Shown piece by piece: positions 43,572 to 54,564 of a stretch of DNA of 64,000 nt; position 1 is the first letter of the stretch, and each line of letters opens with the position of its first letter. The position numbers and the translations under genes are program-made. This DNA is from Flammula alnicola. Its lineage: Eukaryota > Basidiomycota > Agaricomycetes > Agaricales > Strophariaceae. The stretch spans positions 248,001 through 312,000 of the forward strand of contig JADNRV010000012.1 of assembly GCA_015499995.1 (NCBI GenBank), read 5' to 3'. The notes under the pieces were generated by a model. It saw nothing but the letters and a program-made list of their open reading frames with translations, was not told where the DNA came from and searched no databases.

Positions 43572-45307
43572 TCAGTACACCAGCGAGGACTTGCCATTTT
43601 GCATGGAACCTTCGACTTTGTCCGGCTCTTTGAATGAATCGGAAAATTTCATCTGTAATAAGTGTGAGGATTTCACCGAGGAGAGGAACTGAAGGACGTA
43701 AACTCACCGTAGAGACATGAACTCTCATTGTGGTGCTGCCTGGAACTGACTGGGATCCCGACATGGAAATCATCTCCGTTCCTCCTGCTTCGCGGATGGA
43801 CCGACGCGAGTTAAGAGTGGCGAGAAGGGAGTTAATATACACTGTGTGACCCAACAGTTCAGGCTTATGACGGGGTCATGAGAGAAAAATGGGACCTACA
43901 TTTTGCCATCATGAAACTGAAAAACATATAATAGAAGTCATCAGGCCTTGCGACATACTAGAAGACCGAAAACGTAATGAGGATACTATCTCGGAGTACT
44001 ATCAAATCGAAAGCACGCACCAAAGCCAAGCTGATAATATTATCCACAGTCGTCAGGAGGCCAGTTGTGATGACGTACTGGATGAGCCTGTATATCATAT
44101 CATTCGACCGTTTGAATCCTGTGCGGCTAGACCACAGGAAGTAAGCTAATGTTCCGGAAATGTAGACATCCGTTACAGAGCCGATGACAAATCCGGAAAC
44201 GGCAGTGGGCTGAAGGAGATGATAATCAGCAAGATTCGCAAACGAGGAGGATAAGCATACCGTGAGGCTTTTGATCCGCGTGAAAGACAGGTCCGGTCCA
44301 AGGAAAGCTTGTACTGGCCATGCTATCGAGAAAGTCAGCTACTACCACACTACAAGCAGTGGCGAAAGTGATGGGTACCATAGTCGACTCCTATACATCA
44401 ACCCAAGTACGTGTTCAGAGATTATTTCCTTTTGAAGCGTTGAGGCGTACCAAGATGTGCCATCACCAGAATCATCTACAGTTCTGCCATTAGCACAAAA
44501 AGGAGAGGCCAAGAACATAAGCACTGACCGCCGGTATAGTGAGTAAATAATTATGGTTGCTCACTTAAAGCAGAGTAAGCAATAATATCCAGGCGGCAAG
44601 ATATAAGTAAGACTCACACTGGTACAAACGCCAGACCATGAAGCTGGGGGACGAGGTCAATGTACATCACAGACGGTATTACTTTTTCTTACGATTCAAC
44701 CAGGAATGCAGCCGTTCCCTAGAAGGGTATGCAGATTAGCGATGACCAGGAATTAGAAGGATGAGCATACATTGATAAACATGTGTGACTAGGTGGGCAC
44801 ACAAACGTCAAGATATAGTCTGGAAATCATGAAAGGCAACGTACAATGATGCTCCTGCATAGTTTCAAAGGATCAGTATTAGGCTACTGTGACGCTAAAT
44901 AGCTGGAAATTGGACATACCAGACTCCTGACTCCAGTGCTATAGGATTGAAGAAATTTTGAATGAAGTAGTAATACCCGACATGAATTAGGAGGGCTTCG
45001 TGGAGGGTGTCAATTAAACTATGTATATCTAGTAAGACTTTGACATAGGAATCACGCAAGGTGGCCTCACAGGGTTGCGATGACCAATAGCTTGATCCAA
45101 ATAGGGTCCTTCCCAGTGTTCATGAAATAGATGAATGTCTGGAGGCATGTCACTCCATAAAGCCTAAAAATGTATCAGAAACCAAAACGGCGAAGCCATG
45201 ATACACAAAACAGACATAGCAGAGATAACGAGGGCAATGTACGCCGCACCAAACGTTGGGCCAAGGTTTGGAACAGGCGGGAGGCCCAAGGGAGGCGCAG
45301 AAGACAT
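43572..45307 (-). CDS. DUF6534-like seven-helix membrane protein
   Basis: Starts MSSAPPLGLPPVPNLGPTFG followed by AAYIALVISAM (exon 45216-45307), then LYGVTCLQTFIYFMNTGKD (45071-45163), LIDTLHEALLIHVGYYYFIQ (44920-45018), a 10-nt exon (44845-44854), an 18-nt exon (44771-44788) and further short exons giving NGTAAFLVESFMVWRLYQ, YLLTIPAMILVMAHL and TDVYISGTLAYFLWSSRTGF. The Ser-rich cytosolic tail has NSLLATLNSR(R)SIRE and ends at TGA 43572. This layout is that of the large mushroom family of 7-TM proteins carrying DUF6534. They resemble receptors but their ligands are unknown. Exon limits around 44300-44450 are unresolved, including a possible 31-nt intron. Confidence 0.75.
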
Positions 45308-45534
45308 CTGTTGCAGTTTGAAAGGTCGATCAGTGGAGGCTGCTGAGACTTCGAAGAAAGTTTATGGATGAACCAGCAGCTAAAAGTAGTTGAGAAACTA
45401 AGTGCCTTGGAGATGGCCATCAGGGACTCGGAGAAGCGTTCTGGAACCCGTGTAGCCTCAATCATGCAGACAGGTCAGGGGTTCTGTCGGTGAAATCGAT
45501 GAAACGTTTCGCGTCGTTTCTGTCTTATGGCAGT

Positions 45535-46513
45535 CTCTCTGTGGAAGCCTTAGTCGAGCTGGTCCACTTCAGCAAGTGTGGGCAAGTGTGGGCTTCACGA
45601 TGAAGTTGGCGGTCGTGGGATTTTCGATCAACATCACATCACATCATTCCGAACAGCAAGGGGCTAAAAATAGCATCTTGAAGGTAGCACGCCACACAAA
45701 TCGCATGCGGCACGAGATCAGACAATCGCTCTACTGCAGCGGACTGCATGGTGCAACAGTATTACCGGTAACGCATAACGCCCGCATTTTTAGTTGGCTA
45801 TTTCGAGAGAACTAACGCATAACGCGGCGTTGCTACCAAAAAATATTATTATTATTTCCTGATTTTTTTTCTCTGCCCTCCGGGCATTTGTTTGATACTT
45901 TTAGGCTACATGCAATTTGCTTCACTTTCGCCACAATTGGAAGATCTTTTATCCAAAAATAGAGGTTCAATTTTGCCTATTTCCAAAAGATAACGCATAA
46001 CGTAGCCAACTTGGTTGCTAACTTGAAGGCAGGTCCAAGAGGGTGCGTAACGGACCTCCAAGCCGTTTCCACCATACAATCCCCACAGTATAATCACATC
46101 ACTCACCCCAAAAATACAGTCGGAAGTAAAGAATATGACCTTGACGAGTCGCAATCAATGGAAGTGGAAGTCGGACAGTTGAAAGTTCCATCTTGGTTTG
46201 CCAATCTCGGTTCCATCCACTGAGCGCGACTTCCACCGGGCTGAACCAAAATCTTCGTCCACAATATCTCAGCTCAGCGAAGAACATTTAGACATATCAG
46301 AAAGACCACAGAAAACTTATTGATGGGAAGGTCGAAGTGAAGTAAGAGCTCAGATATCGCGATTGTGGGTCGCACCTTGATTTACCAGTGAATGATCTTC
46401 TCCAAGCTCCTTCCTTGATATCGCCGGAGAATGGTCTGGTATAGCTTGTATATTTAGCTGTATCGGAAGGACCCCTAAAACTCTTCCTCACATATGAGAT
46501 AAGTTCCCGAAAA
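45535..46513. repeat. Divergent intergenic block, homologous to 34110-35225
   Basis: Same block order as the other copy, about 140 bp shorter overall. It lies between the DUF6534-like gene (-) and the P450 gene (+) and ends at an ATG (46513) in frame with the P450. Confidence 0.8.
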
Positions 46514-46602
46514 TGGTTCACAGAAGGCAGAGACAGCTCGGAGTTGATCCTACTATATTTACTGGACGGTCATTTGAATTCTGTGAACACGCACTGTTCG
46601 CA

Positions 46603-47439
46603 ATGACTCCGGAACAAGAAATCGATGCGCTCTCTCTTGCAGCAGCTTTTGTGAGGATGTACAGACATTTTATACATTGTACATTATACTGACAACTTCT
46701 ATAGATCTCTTGGCTCTTCCTGAACAGACGCACTGTTCGAGGAGACCATGCTGTTGCATTCTACGCCTCTATCATTGGTATCTTGAATGCTCAAAGCTAT
46801 TGGTCTCAAAGTGTCTTCTCAGTGTGGAGAATCTTCTTTATCTACTTCTCAAGTCTCTCTCTTATCACCGTGATTTACCGACTCTCGCCTTTCCATCCTC
46901 TCGCGAAATATCCTGGTCCTGTCTTGTGGCGTGTCAGCAGCATTATTTTATCTTTGTATTCTTTCACTGGGAAGCGTCACCTTTTCATTGAAGAATTTCA
47001 TAAGAAATATGGGCCGATCGTTCGAATTGGTGAGTGTTTGAATCAATAGCGAGGGCAAGAATGAGACCAATTCTGTTGTCCAAAGGTCCCAATGCGTTGA
47101 CTGTGAACTCGATTACTGCCATCCCTATTCTTTATAGCACGAAATATCACATGGAGAAAAGTGAATCATATAACAAGCCTGGCCACATTGGAGGGGTTTC
47201 GCTTTTCTTCAAGCATTCTAGAGAAGAATCAACGAAACGGAAGAAGATTTGGTACAACGCTTTCTCTGGTAGCGCGTAGGTTTCGTGTTTTCATCATTTT
47301 GGTGTTATTCTCATTCTTTTACAGAATCGAACATTACTTCCCTCCCCTGGAGAGGCGAACCTGGCAGCTAACAAATTGCATCGAAAGCCGCACGAACAAG
47401 ACTAGTGGCATCGTGGATCTTTCGGAATGCCTTGCACAT
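46603..47439 (+). pseudogene. Cytochrome P450, 5' part (interrupted)
   Basis: Exons 46603-46650, 46705-47029, 47086-47275 and 47325-47439. The N-terminus MTPEQEIDALSLAAAF and following hydrophobic helices anchor the protein in the ER. The typical proline-rich hinge PFHPLAKYPGPVLWRVS follows, then KKYGPIVRIGPNALTVNS. An in-frame ATG at 46513 would add 30 residues; I prefer 46603 because it places the membrane anchor as in related P450s. The fourth exon breaks off after DLSECLAH, where the transposon begins. The exact continuation, WSYDFM, is at 52895. Transcription would still start normally. Confidence 0.85.
47430..47439. repeat. Left 10-bp target-site duplication
   Basis: CCTTGCACAT directly before the element, repeated at 52885-52894 directly after it. 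Confidence 0.85.
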
Positions 47440-47465
47440 GGGCACGGGTTTTTGGCAGTGCGGCG

Positions 47466-47635
47466 TGAGTGCGTGAGTGTAAGTGAGTGTGAGTGAGTGA
47501 AAGTGAGTGAGTGGTGCGTGCAAGTGAGTGAGTGGTGAGTGGAGGTGAGTGAGTGGTACGTGCAAGTGAGTGAGTGGTGAGTGGCACCGTGAGTGCGCGT
47601 GAGTGATGCTGTAAGTGAGTGGTGAGTAAAGGTGT
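47466..47635 (+). repeat. GTGAGTG minisatellite, left subterminal
   Basis: Variants of GTGAGTG, AAGTGAGTG and GTGGTGAGTG in tandem, including a repeated GGTG(C/A)GTGCAAGTGAGTGA unit. Every GTGAGT is a perfect 5' splice-site consensus. Confidence 0.85.
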
Positions 47636-47659
47636 TTCTGAGTCCTGATACTCAGTGCC

Positions 47660-48337
47660 CTGGTTGGGCGTGGGCGCAGCCTGCTAACGACGATTGTCTT
47701 GACAATGAAATGACTTGTACATGACAATAGGACACTGAGACGACAGAAGAGTATTCATGTAGACTCTGTATAGATTCTCGAACAGCAATCATTATACATG
47801 GATATACTTAATCAAAAATTTGTATGGTGCAGCTGCCAGCAGCGTCACCGTGCGCCCTAATTGCGAATGCTGTAGCTGCCGCTCTACTCCCTTTGCCTTA
47901 CAATTGGGCGAGGTTTTGGAGGTGTCTTCCTCTTACGTGCGGGCGGAGATGCATTCCAGATATAATTTGGTCCATACTGAAAGTTCGGTAAACTTGGTTA
48001 GAGACTCAATGTATCAAGATTTTGGCCGCCACACTCACCTCCAACTCGATGTCAACAAAGTTTCTTGAGGTTAAGAGGTGTTGACGCTATCAATGTAGAG
48101 GTGAAATAGTTGCAGACTCAGAAGGTGCGCACAGAAAATTGAAATATGGACATGGATACACACTCACCCTCGATTACGATCACTTTCCAAATGGAATCAA
48201 AAGTGTGCATTGAATCACGAAGGTTCTTGGAGATTCTTACACCTCGAACGCACTAGTATATCCCAGAAAATATCACATAAATGTAGGATACTGCAAGTGG
48301 GGCCAAATATGCAAGTGAGTGGAGTCTCCGCGGGACG
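47660..48337. other. Element interior, unassigned
   Basis: No gene recognised; a plus-strand frame at 47820-48068 starting MYGAAASSVTV has no domain. Confidence 0.35.
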
Positions 48338-48740
48338 AGGGAAGTGCGTGCAAGTAAGTGTCGATCAAATATGCATGAGTGTAAAGTCCACTGATGTCCG
48401 AACAAGTGCGTGTTATGTGAGTGCAAGTGAGTGTGGCCAAAGTGCAAGTGCGTGCAAGTGCGTTCAAGTGAGTGCATGTTAGTGCGAGTGAGTGTGGCCA
48501 AAGTGCAAGTGCGTGCAAGTGCGTTCAAGTGAGTGCATGTTAGTGCGAGTGCGTGCAAGTGAGTGTGAGTGAGTGTGAGTGCGTGCAAGTGAGTGTGTGA
48601 ATGCGTGCAAGTATGGGCAAGTGCGTGTGAGTCAGTGAAGGTCAGTGAGGGTGCGTGAGGGTGAGTGGCTCAGGTGAGTGCAGAGTGAGTGCAGATGTAA
48701 GTGTCGCATACTGTTGTGAGTGCGTGTGCAAGCGCCCGTT
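48338..48740 (+). repeat. AAGTG(A/C)GTG minisatellite, internal
   Basis: Tandem GTGCAAGTGAGTG-type units, with a higher-order 61-bp unit (GTGTGGCCAAAGTGCAAGTG...) present twice from 48431 and 48492. Confidence 0.85.
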
Positions 48741-50838
48741 GAGCGCCTATGGATCACAGTGCGCACGACTTTCGTGTCATGCTAATTCATGTCATAACTT
48801 CGCACCAATTTCATTTTTTGTAATTTCCCTGGGATATACAATACATTAAGACATAATCTATCTAATTCCTAACGCTATTGGTGGATGTAGAAGAGTGTAA
48901 TTTCTGTACGAAGTCGGTCATTTCCACAGGACATCTGCAAACGCGTTTTGGCCAAATAGTAGGCCGCGCCTCAGTAGTGCCGCTCAGTAAATCACAAAAG
49001 TCCAGCTGACTCACGTATATGTTCGTTCAGAGTCTGGTTTCTGTATTCCAGTCATGTATCGGTCAGACGGTTGCAGACTGATTTGATGGCAACATTTTCT
49101 CAAATATATGTCCCATTAACGTCTTGTAAAGGTCCGATAATAGTCGTGTTCTATGGTCAGGTTAGAGTTTGGTAAAAGTAATGAAATCGTCTCGTAGATT
49201 GTAATTGTATTCCGTAGTGGCCGTACATGTCAAAGTACCATTGAGTCAGCCTCATCATCGTCTGAACCTTCTCCGTCTTCTACTACAAGCTCATTGTTCT
49301 CAATTCCGCATTCCTCAGTATGAACATCAGGAAAAGTGGAGAATGGTAATCCGGTCTGAGCAATGGTAGTGTTGAAAGGCTCGAAACCTGCAGTGAATGT
49401 TGGACTCGAAGCCTTCAAGAATCGGAAGATGCATCGAAATCTTCTAAGTCAAATGAAACTCCGACGCACGTGACCTTGTTGATTGTGGTTGCAGTCGTTG
49501 AAGTTTGAACTTCGTCTCTTTCAACCACCTCACCGCCACCACGATGACAACCACGAAGGCTTGTCCTCATCACTGCACTGCCCAATGGCAACAAAAAAGA
49601 GGTAATGAGCACCCTCGTCACAATCTCGCTGCCCCGTATGCTACCACTAACCCTTTCCAACCCCATTTCGTGCAGGAAACAGAGCTTGAGGCTGTCATCT
49701 CACCCTCGCCCCCTTATTTGAGCAGCACAGGAGCAACTACGCGGCCTATGCAGCCCCACCCAATCCCACCGCCACTTCGGACGACCTGTGAGTACGAACG
49801 ACGACCATGAATGGAAGGGCCACCGGACAGCAGGTACGTTGCAGACCGGCCCAGCCGACAAAACACGGTATGTTTTCGGCCACGAGAATCTCTGTATTAT
49901 GCATACTGATCATAAGATACGCCGGCGACGGTACCAGATCTTATTTCCTCTATCTTGAAAGACTCGTGCTGCTGTACTCAACCGGCGTCCATTTGCCTCG
50001 AGTTCCAGAAAATGGTTCGTCGAGACTGTCTTTTCACTGTAGCTGCACTCATTATGTTTTTTTAGCTTGACGAGCGGAGAGAAGGCAAGAAGACCTCATC
50101 TGAAAATATAACTTGAGTATCGGACTCCGGAGATTCTTATAGCTGTTTTATTCCTGTATTCTTATGCTCATATTGTTGTTTAATTTACATCTATCATAAT
50201 ATACTTTTGTGCTATGGAATGGCAGCAGTGGGAAAGTGAAGACTATTAACCGTCAAATACCGGACACTTACCGGACTTGAGCTGACTATGACCATATGCA
50301 TAACTGACTGCGCCCTGACTAGTAGAAACAAGGGACATGACTATACACTGACTTCGAAAAGACAGAAATGAGAGGAACATGACTATAAACCTGACTTCAA
50401 CTTGACTGTAAGGATGGCCGTGGGTTGCTTGGCAAGGCTTGGCACCTTACGCAGCCTGACTTACCCATGAGTATTCTGGCAGAACCCTAGTCCGACTATA
50501 GTCGATACAGACGACAAATTGGTCAGGTAATTGTATACTCGACTATTCTCGAACATTTAGCTTACATACACCTGATTTTTAGATTTACTGAGAGTGCCGC
50601 GTGATGCCGAAGCTCCTCTGTAGCACTCAGTAGTAAACAATGCACCAGTAGCGTCACGTAGGACGTTGGATCACTATCAGGCACTACATACACGGCTCCT
50701 TCATACTGAACTCATCCTTTCTACACATCCCTATGGCTCCTATGTCCTCTCTCTGGTGTTGCCTACCTATCTCACAATCTGATATGGTGAGTTTAGTTCT
50801 TGTCTGCCAATTGTCTGCCTTTACCTCGTCATATTGAT
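48741..50838. other. Element interior with possible degenerate exons
   Basis: A minus-strand frame at 49230-49418 ends in an acidic EDGEGSDDDEADSMVL. A plus-strand frame at 49543-49787 begins MTTTKACPHHCTAQWQQKRG and ends at a GTGAGT donor. Neither is recognised. They may be upstream exons of the 50839 gene or remnants of transposon genes. Confidence 0.3.
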
Positions 50839-52402
50839 ATGCATTCAAAATCAACTAGCTCTGGCACAATTGCCCCGTATCCTCACCTATACAAACCTCG
50901 AAACTGCTTTGGAGATGACGCACTCAGCCTGCCCAGCTTTCCTGGTCCGCCAAAGTATCACCAATTTGAAGAATCGTGCAACGCCGGCAACATCCAAGTT
51001 GATGAAGACCGTGAAGGTTTGGACGACTCGGGTAGCCAGTGGGAGGTCCCTTCCAGCGATAGCGAGGAGCTGGAGCTTGACCCCGTCTTGGAGCACAGTG
51101 CATTGGTACGTTTTTATGCTTATCGCTCACACTCCTGACATTTCTTTGCGGCACCGCAGACTTCTATCACTCGGCCTTCAAGTCCCGCCTCTTGGCCTCT
51201 GCCTTCAAATTCTGCCTCGCATGCAGATCTGGCCCCTCTTGTGCGTGACGCCGCATGGTGGAGTGCTCGCGACGAATATCTTCGTCATTTACAACCACAG
51301 GTATTCAATTTACTGACTCCATTTAATGTGCTCACCATGAACCTCTTTTCCAGGAACGAGAACGCTACGAGCGGTATGAGGCTGCTCTGAGCGACACGCA
51401 GGACAACGGGGGTGCCATCGCCATTACACAAACCCCACATGATGCTGCATGGTGGGCTGAATGGCGGGATGCTCGGGATGAATACGTTCGTCACTTGGAA
51501 ACTCAGGTACGTCAGTTTAATAACACCATGTATAATTTCATTATTTACCTGTGTTCTAGGACCGCAAGCAGTATGAAAAATGGGAGGCGGCTTGGAATGA
51601 CGTGCAGGAGGCCTATCCCAGCAACGTTCTAAGGGATACCGTTCTTACACAGCCTGTGAGCCAAACTTCGATTATGTTCACATTCTTCACTAACAAATTT
51701 GATAGATGTACCCTGATCACCACCTGCATACGAATACCGCCCATTCTCGACGAATGTTGTCCACCAAGCAATCTCGTGCAGCACGTCTGGCATCAAAAAT
51801 TGCACGCGAAATATCTGTTCTCGAGGTTACGACTACCCGCCTTCGTCGTCAACACCGCAAGCTGCTCAGGGCTTCAACCAGTCTCCCCAACTCACTTTTC
51901 CGAGCGCCGATTATTCAACAAGTGTTCAATTACAATTGGTTTGGTGATGGAACATTCAGTCGTGGCTCCTATTTCGCGGGCGAGGCCAAGGTTCCTCTAG
52001 TTACAGTCGCTCTCGTCATGACTGCTGTGAGTTTGTCTGTTCGCTTATCATTGCCAGATGCTAACCTTTCCAAGGTTGATTGTATTTTCGATTCATGGAC
52101 CTCTGGCAAGTATGGTTCTGTCAAATTCTCTGCTGATAAGTATGGGCCGCAACACCGCCAAAATCTCAAACGGCTGCAAGAATGGAAAGGGTTCACGGAG
52201 AAGGAAGAGGAGGACCTCGTGAATATGTTGCAGGAGGATTTGCTCCGAAATGCCAGGTGAGATGCTACCATCCATTATAGGCTTTGGCTCACTTATCAAT
52301 TCTAGGGCAGCGGCAGGCTTAGCACTCGAAGTATCACAGGAAGGAGACGAGACAGACGAGGAAACGATGCTGGCTGCTTTTCGCGCAAATCAGGCTGTTT
52401 AG
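50839..52402 (+). CDS. DUF6532-like protein carried by the transposon
   Basis: Exons 50839-51105, 51160-51300, 51354-51506, 51560-51655, 51706-52026, 52075-52256 and 52306-52402 encode 418 aa. Residues 1-89 are acidic and Pro/Ser-rich. Two copies of a module follow, DAAWWSARDEYLRHLQ...ERYERYEAAL and DAAWWAEWRDARDEYVRHLE with KQYEKWEAAW, one per exon. Then comes a coiled, basic stretch. The C-terminal domain has VPLVTVALVMTAVDCIFDSW, TSGKYGSVKFSADKYGPQHR and NLKRLQEWKGF. This resembles the DUF6532 domain, common in mushrooms and of unknown function; the match is my recall, not a search. An upstream first exon is possible. The frame is clean throughout, which argues for recent activity. Confidence 0.6.
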
Positions 52403-52741
52403 AAATTAATTATTTTATGTGAATTTTATGTCCAAAAAAGAACTATCTTTTATCTAATCTGCGATGACAAATTAATTACTGCTGCCGATTTCGGAAGAAC
52501 CGGTTGTCATGCTATGGGACTACAAGTCCTACAAGCCCTATCGCTCCGACGGCGCTACAACCCTACACGTCTATATATCGTGCAGTAGTGGAGCTCAAAC
52601 CTACACAGCACTATCATAGAGGGGGGGGTTGCTACGGAAATACCGTACTCTCAGTGCTATCTAGTGCTCATAGTAAATGGGTGTTTTAGAGATGCATCAT
52701 CTCAGTACTCAGCCACTCAGCTCGCACCCTATACAAGTGCG

Positions 52742-52884
52742 CAGTCCTATAAGTGATAGAAAGTGAGTGCGTGTGAGTGAGTGAGGTGAGTGCGGAAGAG
52801 ATTGAGGTGCGTGAGAGTGAGTGTAAGTGAGTGCACGCACTCGCACTCACCTCACTCACCGCACACTGCTTTTTCTCCTTGCCC
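52742..52884 (-). repeat. GTGAGTG-type minisatellite, right subterminal, with palindrome
   Basis: GTGAGTG units run on the plus strand to about 52834; their inverse (CACTCAC units) runs from there to the right terminus, with the turn at GTGAGTGCACGCACTC. Seen from either end of the element, the terminal units therefore read GTGAGTG inward. Confidence 0.8.
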
Positions 52885-52894
52885 CCTTGCACAT
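52885..52894. repeat. Right 10-bp target-site duplication
   Basis: CCTTGCACAT directly after the element. Confidence 0.85.
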
Positions 52895-54253
52895 TGGTCG
52901 TACGATTTCATGGTAAGCACAGGCCTCGATCGCGCAAGAATTTTTTGACATCAGTTTCAGGGAGAAATGGTCTTTGGTGGATCAAACGACCTGGTATGTA
53001 TTTTCTCATCCCTCATCCAGCGGCGAGTCGGCAACTTACATCCATTTCAGGAGCTTATGAGAAATGGGGACCCAGAAAAGCTCATTCCAGCTGGAAAAAT
53101 GGCGACAGCCATCGTTGACAGGTACTGATTTTACGTACGATCTTGGGGCAGTGCATACTGAATATTTCCAAAGTTTTGGTCAAGCGCCTTGGATCATAGA
53201 TGTCCTATGGCACCTCCCTAGTAGCAAGGATATTCACCGCCTTCGCCTTTTGTCTGCTAATATGATGCGCAACCGCGTCAAAAAGAATAATGATGTTTCG
53301 ATCAAGGATGTAGCCTCATATCTGGTATTGACCTCGCGCTGATTGTATTCGTCAACTAATGCACATCATTTATTTAGATCAATGGTAGCAATTCAAGTGG
53401 AGAGAAGATTCCTATGTCTGATTTGGAGGTCGAATCCCTTGTGGCCATTCAAGGAGGTAGGTTTGCGAACTTTTGGAAGTTATATCAAATACTTATTTAA
53501 TTTAACTAGGATCTGACAATACCGCGATGACCATAGCCCTGATATTCTACTTCCTGCTCACTAACCCATCTTGCTTCTCCAGGCTTCAATCGGAGCTCGA
53601 TAAGGTTTTTCCTGACCCAACCGTACCCTTGAACAACGAGAAACTGGCCGGTATCCCATACGCGGAGGCATGTGTGACCGAGGCATTGCGTTTGGCGTCG
53701 CCTTTCTTTATCCCTCGCATTGTTCCTCCAAAAGGCTGCGTGATTGATGGAAACTTCATTCCCGAGGGATCCGTTGTCGCTCTGTCGGCCTACTCCCTTC
53801 AGATTGATCCTCAATACTTCTATCCAGATCCAATGGTGCGAACATGTTTATTTTCCCTGTGAATCTAAACTAATATGCGATTGAAAGGCCTACCGACCCG
53901 AGCGTTGGCTTCCGGATTGGGATGGTCCAGAGAACATCACCAACAAAGAGGCCTTTGTCTCCTTCTCATCCGGTATGGATTCCGCAATCTTTCAGCCAAA
54001 AAGATTTTAACCTGGTTCACTAGGACCATATGGTTGCGTTGCAAAAAACTTCGCCATGCAAGAAATGAGACTTGTCGTCTCTCGCCTTGCCCTTACATTC
54101 GACATGTCTCTCCCTGACATTTTTGACCCAAAAGCATTTTTCAATGGCTTTGGGAATATGCGCACGTCTGTTTTTGACCGTCCTTTATATGTTAAAGCCG
54201 TCCGGCGGTCAACCAAGACCAAGCTCGAGGCTTTAGCATATTCCCCTATCTAG
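52895..54253 (+). pseudogene. Cytochrome P450, 3' part (interrupted)
   Basis: Continues exon 4 (52895-52912), then exons 52961-52993, 53051-53121, 53174-53324, 53378-53456, 53510-53835, 53888-53972 and 54024-54253. It contains the I-helix GSDNTAMTIALIFY (oxygen activation), the K-helix ExxR in EALRLASP, PERWLPDWDGPENI and the heme-binding FSSGPYGCVAKN with the cysteine ligand. Together with the 5' part the model totals 556 aa with every splice junction in frame. No other stop or frameshift was found in either half, so the transposon is the only lesion and arrived recently. Confidence 0.88.
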
Positions 54254-54564
54254 GTAGCCTCAGGCCTTTCTTATTATAATGGTTTATCTGCCAGCAGAAT
54301 ACCTCGTTTGTATTGTCTACTTATTAAATGATCCATATATATGTGGCTGTTTGATTTTAGCAAAGAAAGGTAAATTTTATGGTATGTACGAAACAAAAGT
54401 AAGAACACACCTTCTACTGTCAACCTATTCTTCCCCATGAAGTTGGGTATGTATGCGTCGAAAAGGCAGGTCTTCAATCTTTCGGCCTCCGTGCTAAGTT
54501 GTATTCAACATATATTGCATCACTCCGCGCGTACAGAGGGAGCGCTGCCATAGATCTCCGTCCT

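Larger units (their letters stand above)
47440..52884. mobile_element. 5445-bp TIR element inserted in a P450 exon
   Basis: Bounded by the duplicated CCTTGCACAT. The left end, GGGCACGGGTTTTTGGCAGT, and the right end read inversely, GGGCAAGGAGAAAAAGCAGT, share GGGCA.GG and GCAGTG, then CGG and TGAGTG; this gives imperfect TIRs of about 40 bp that run into GTGAGTG-rich tandem repeats on both sides. A TSD of 9-10 bp and G-rich ends suit Mutator-like elements, and a KDZ-type origin is also possible. No transposase was recognised, so it is probably non-autonomous. It carries the spliced gene at 50839-52402. Confidence 0.85.

Noticed and set aside
34110..46513. The shared intergenic blocks as LTRs of one large retrotransposon
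   Set aside because: They are in direct orientation, but the DNA between them holds ordinary host genes on both strands. No TG...CA ends, primer-binding site or retroviral-type genes were found.
48253..48588. Minus-strand frame rich in His, Thr and Leu (HALTLTHTHLHALALT-like)
   Set aside because: It is the translation of the GTGAGTG minisatellite, not a gene. The same applies to the frames at 47402-47727 and 52686-52892.
47440..52884. The interruption as a giant natural intron
   Set aside because: It has an exact 10-bp flanking duplication and inverted ends; the edges have no GT...AG, and introns here are under 120 bp. Splicing from inside the array is kept as a separate hypothesis.
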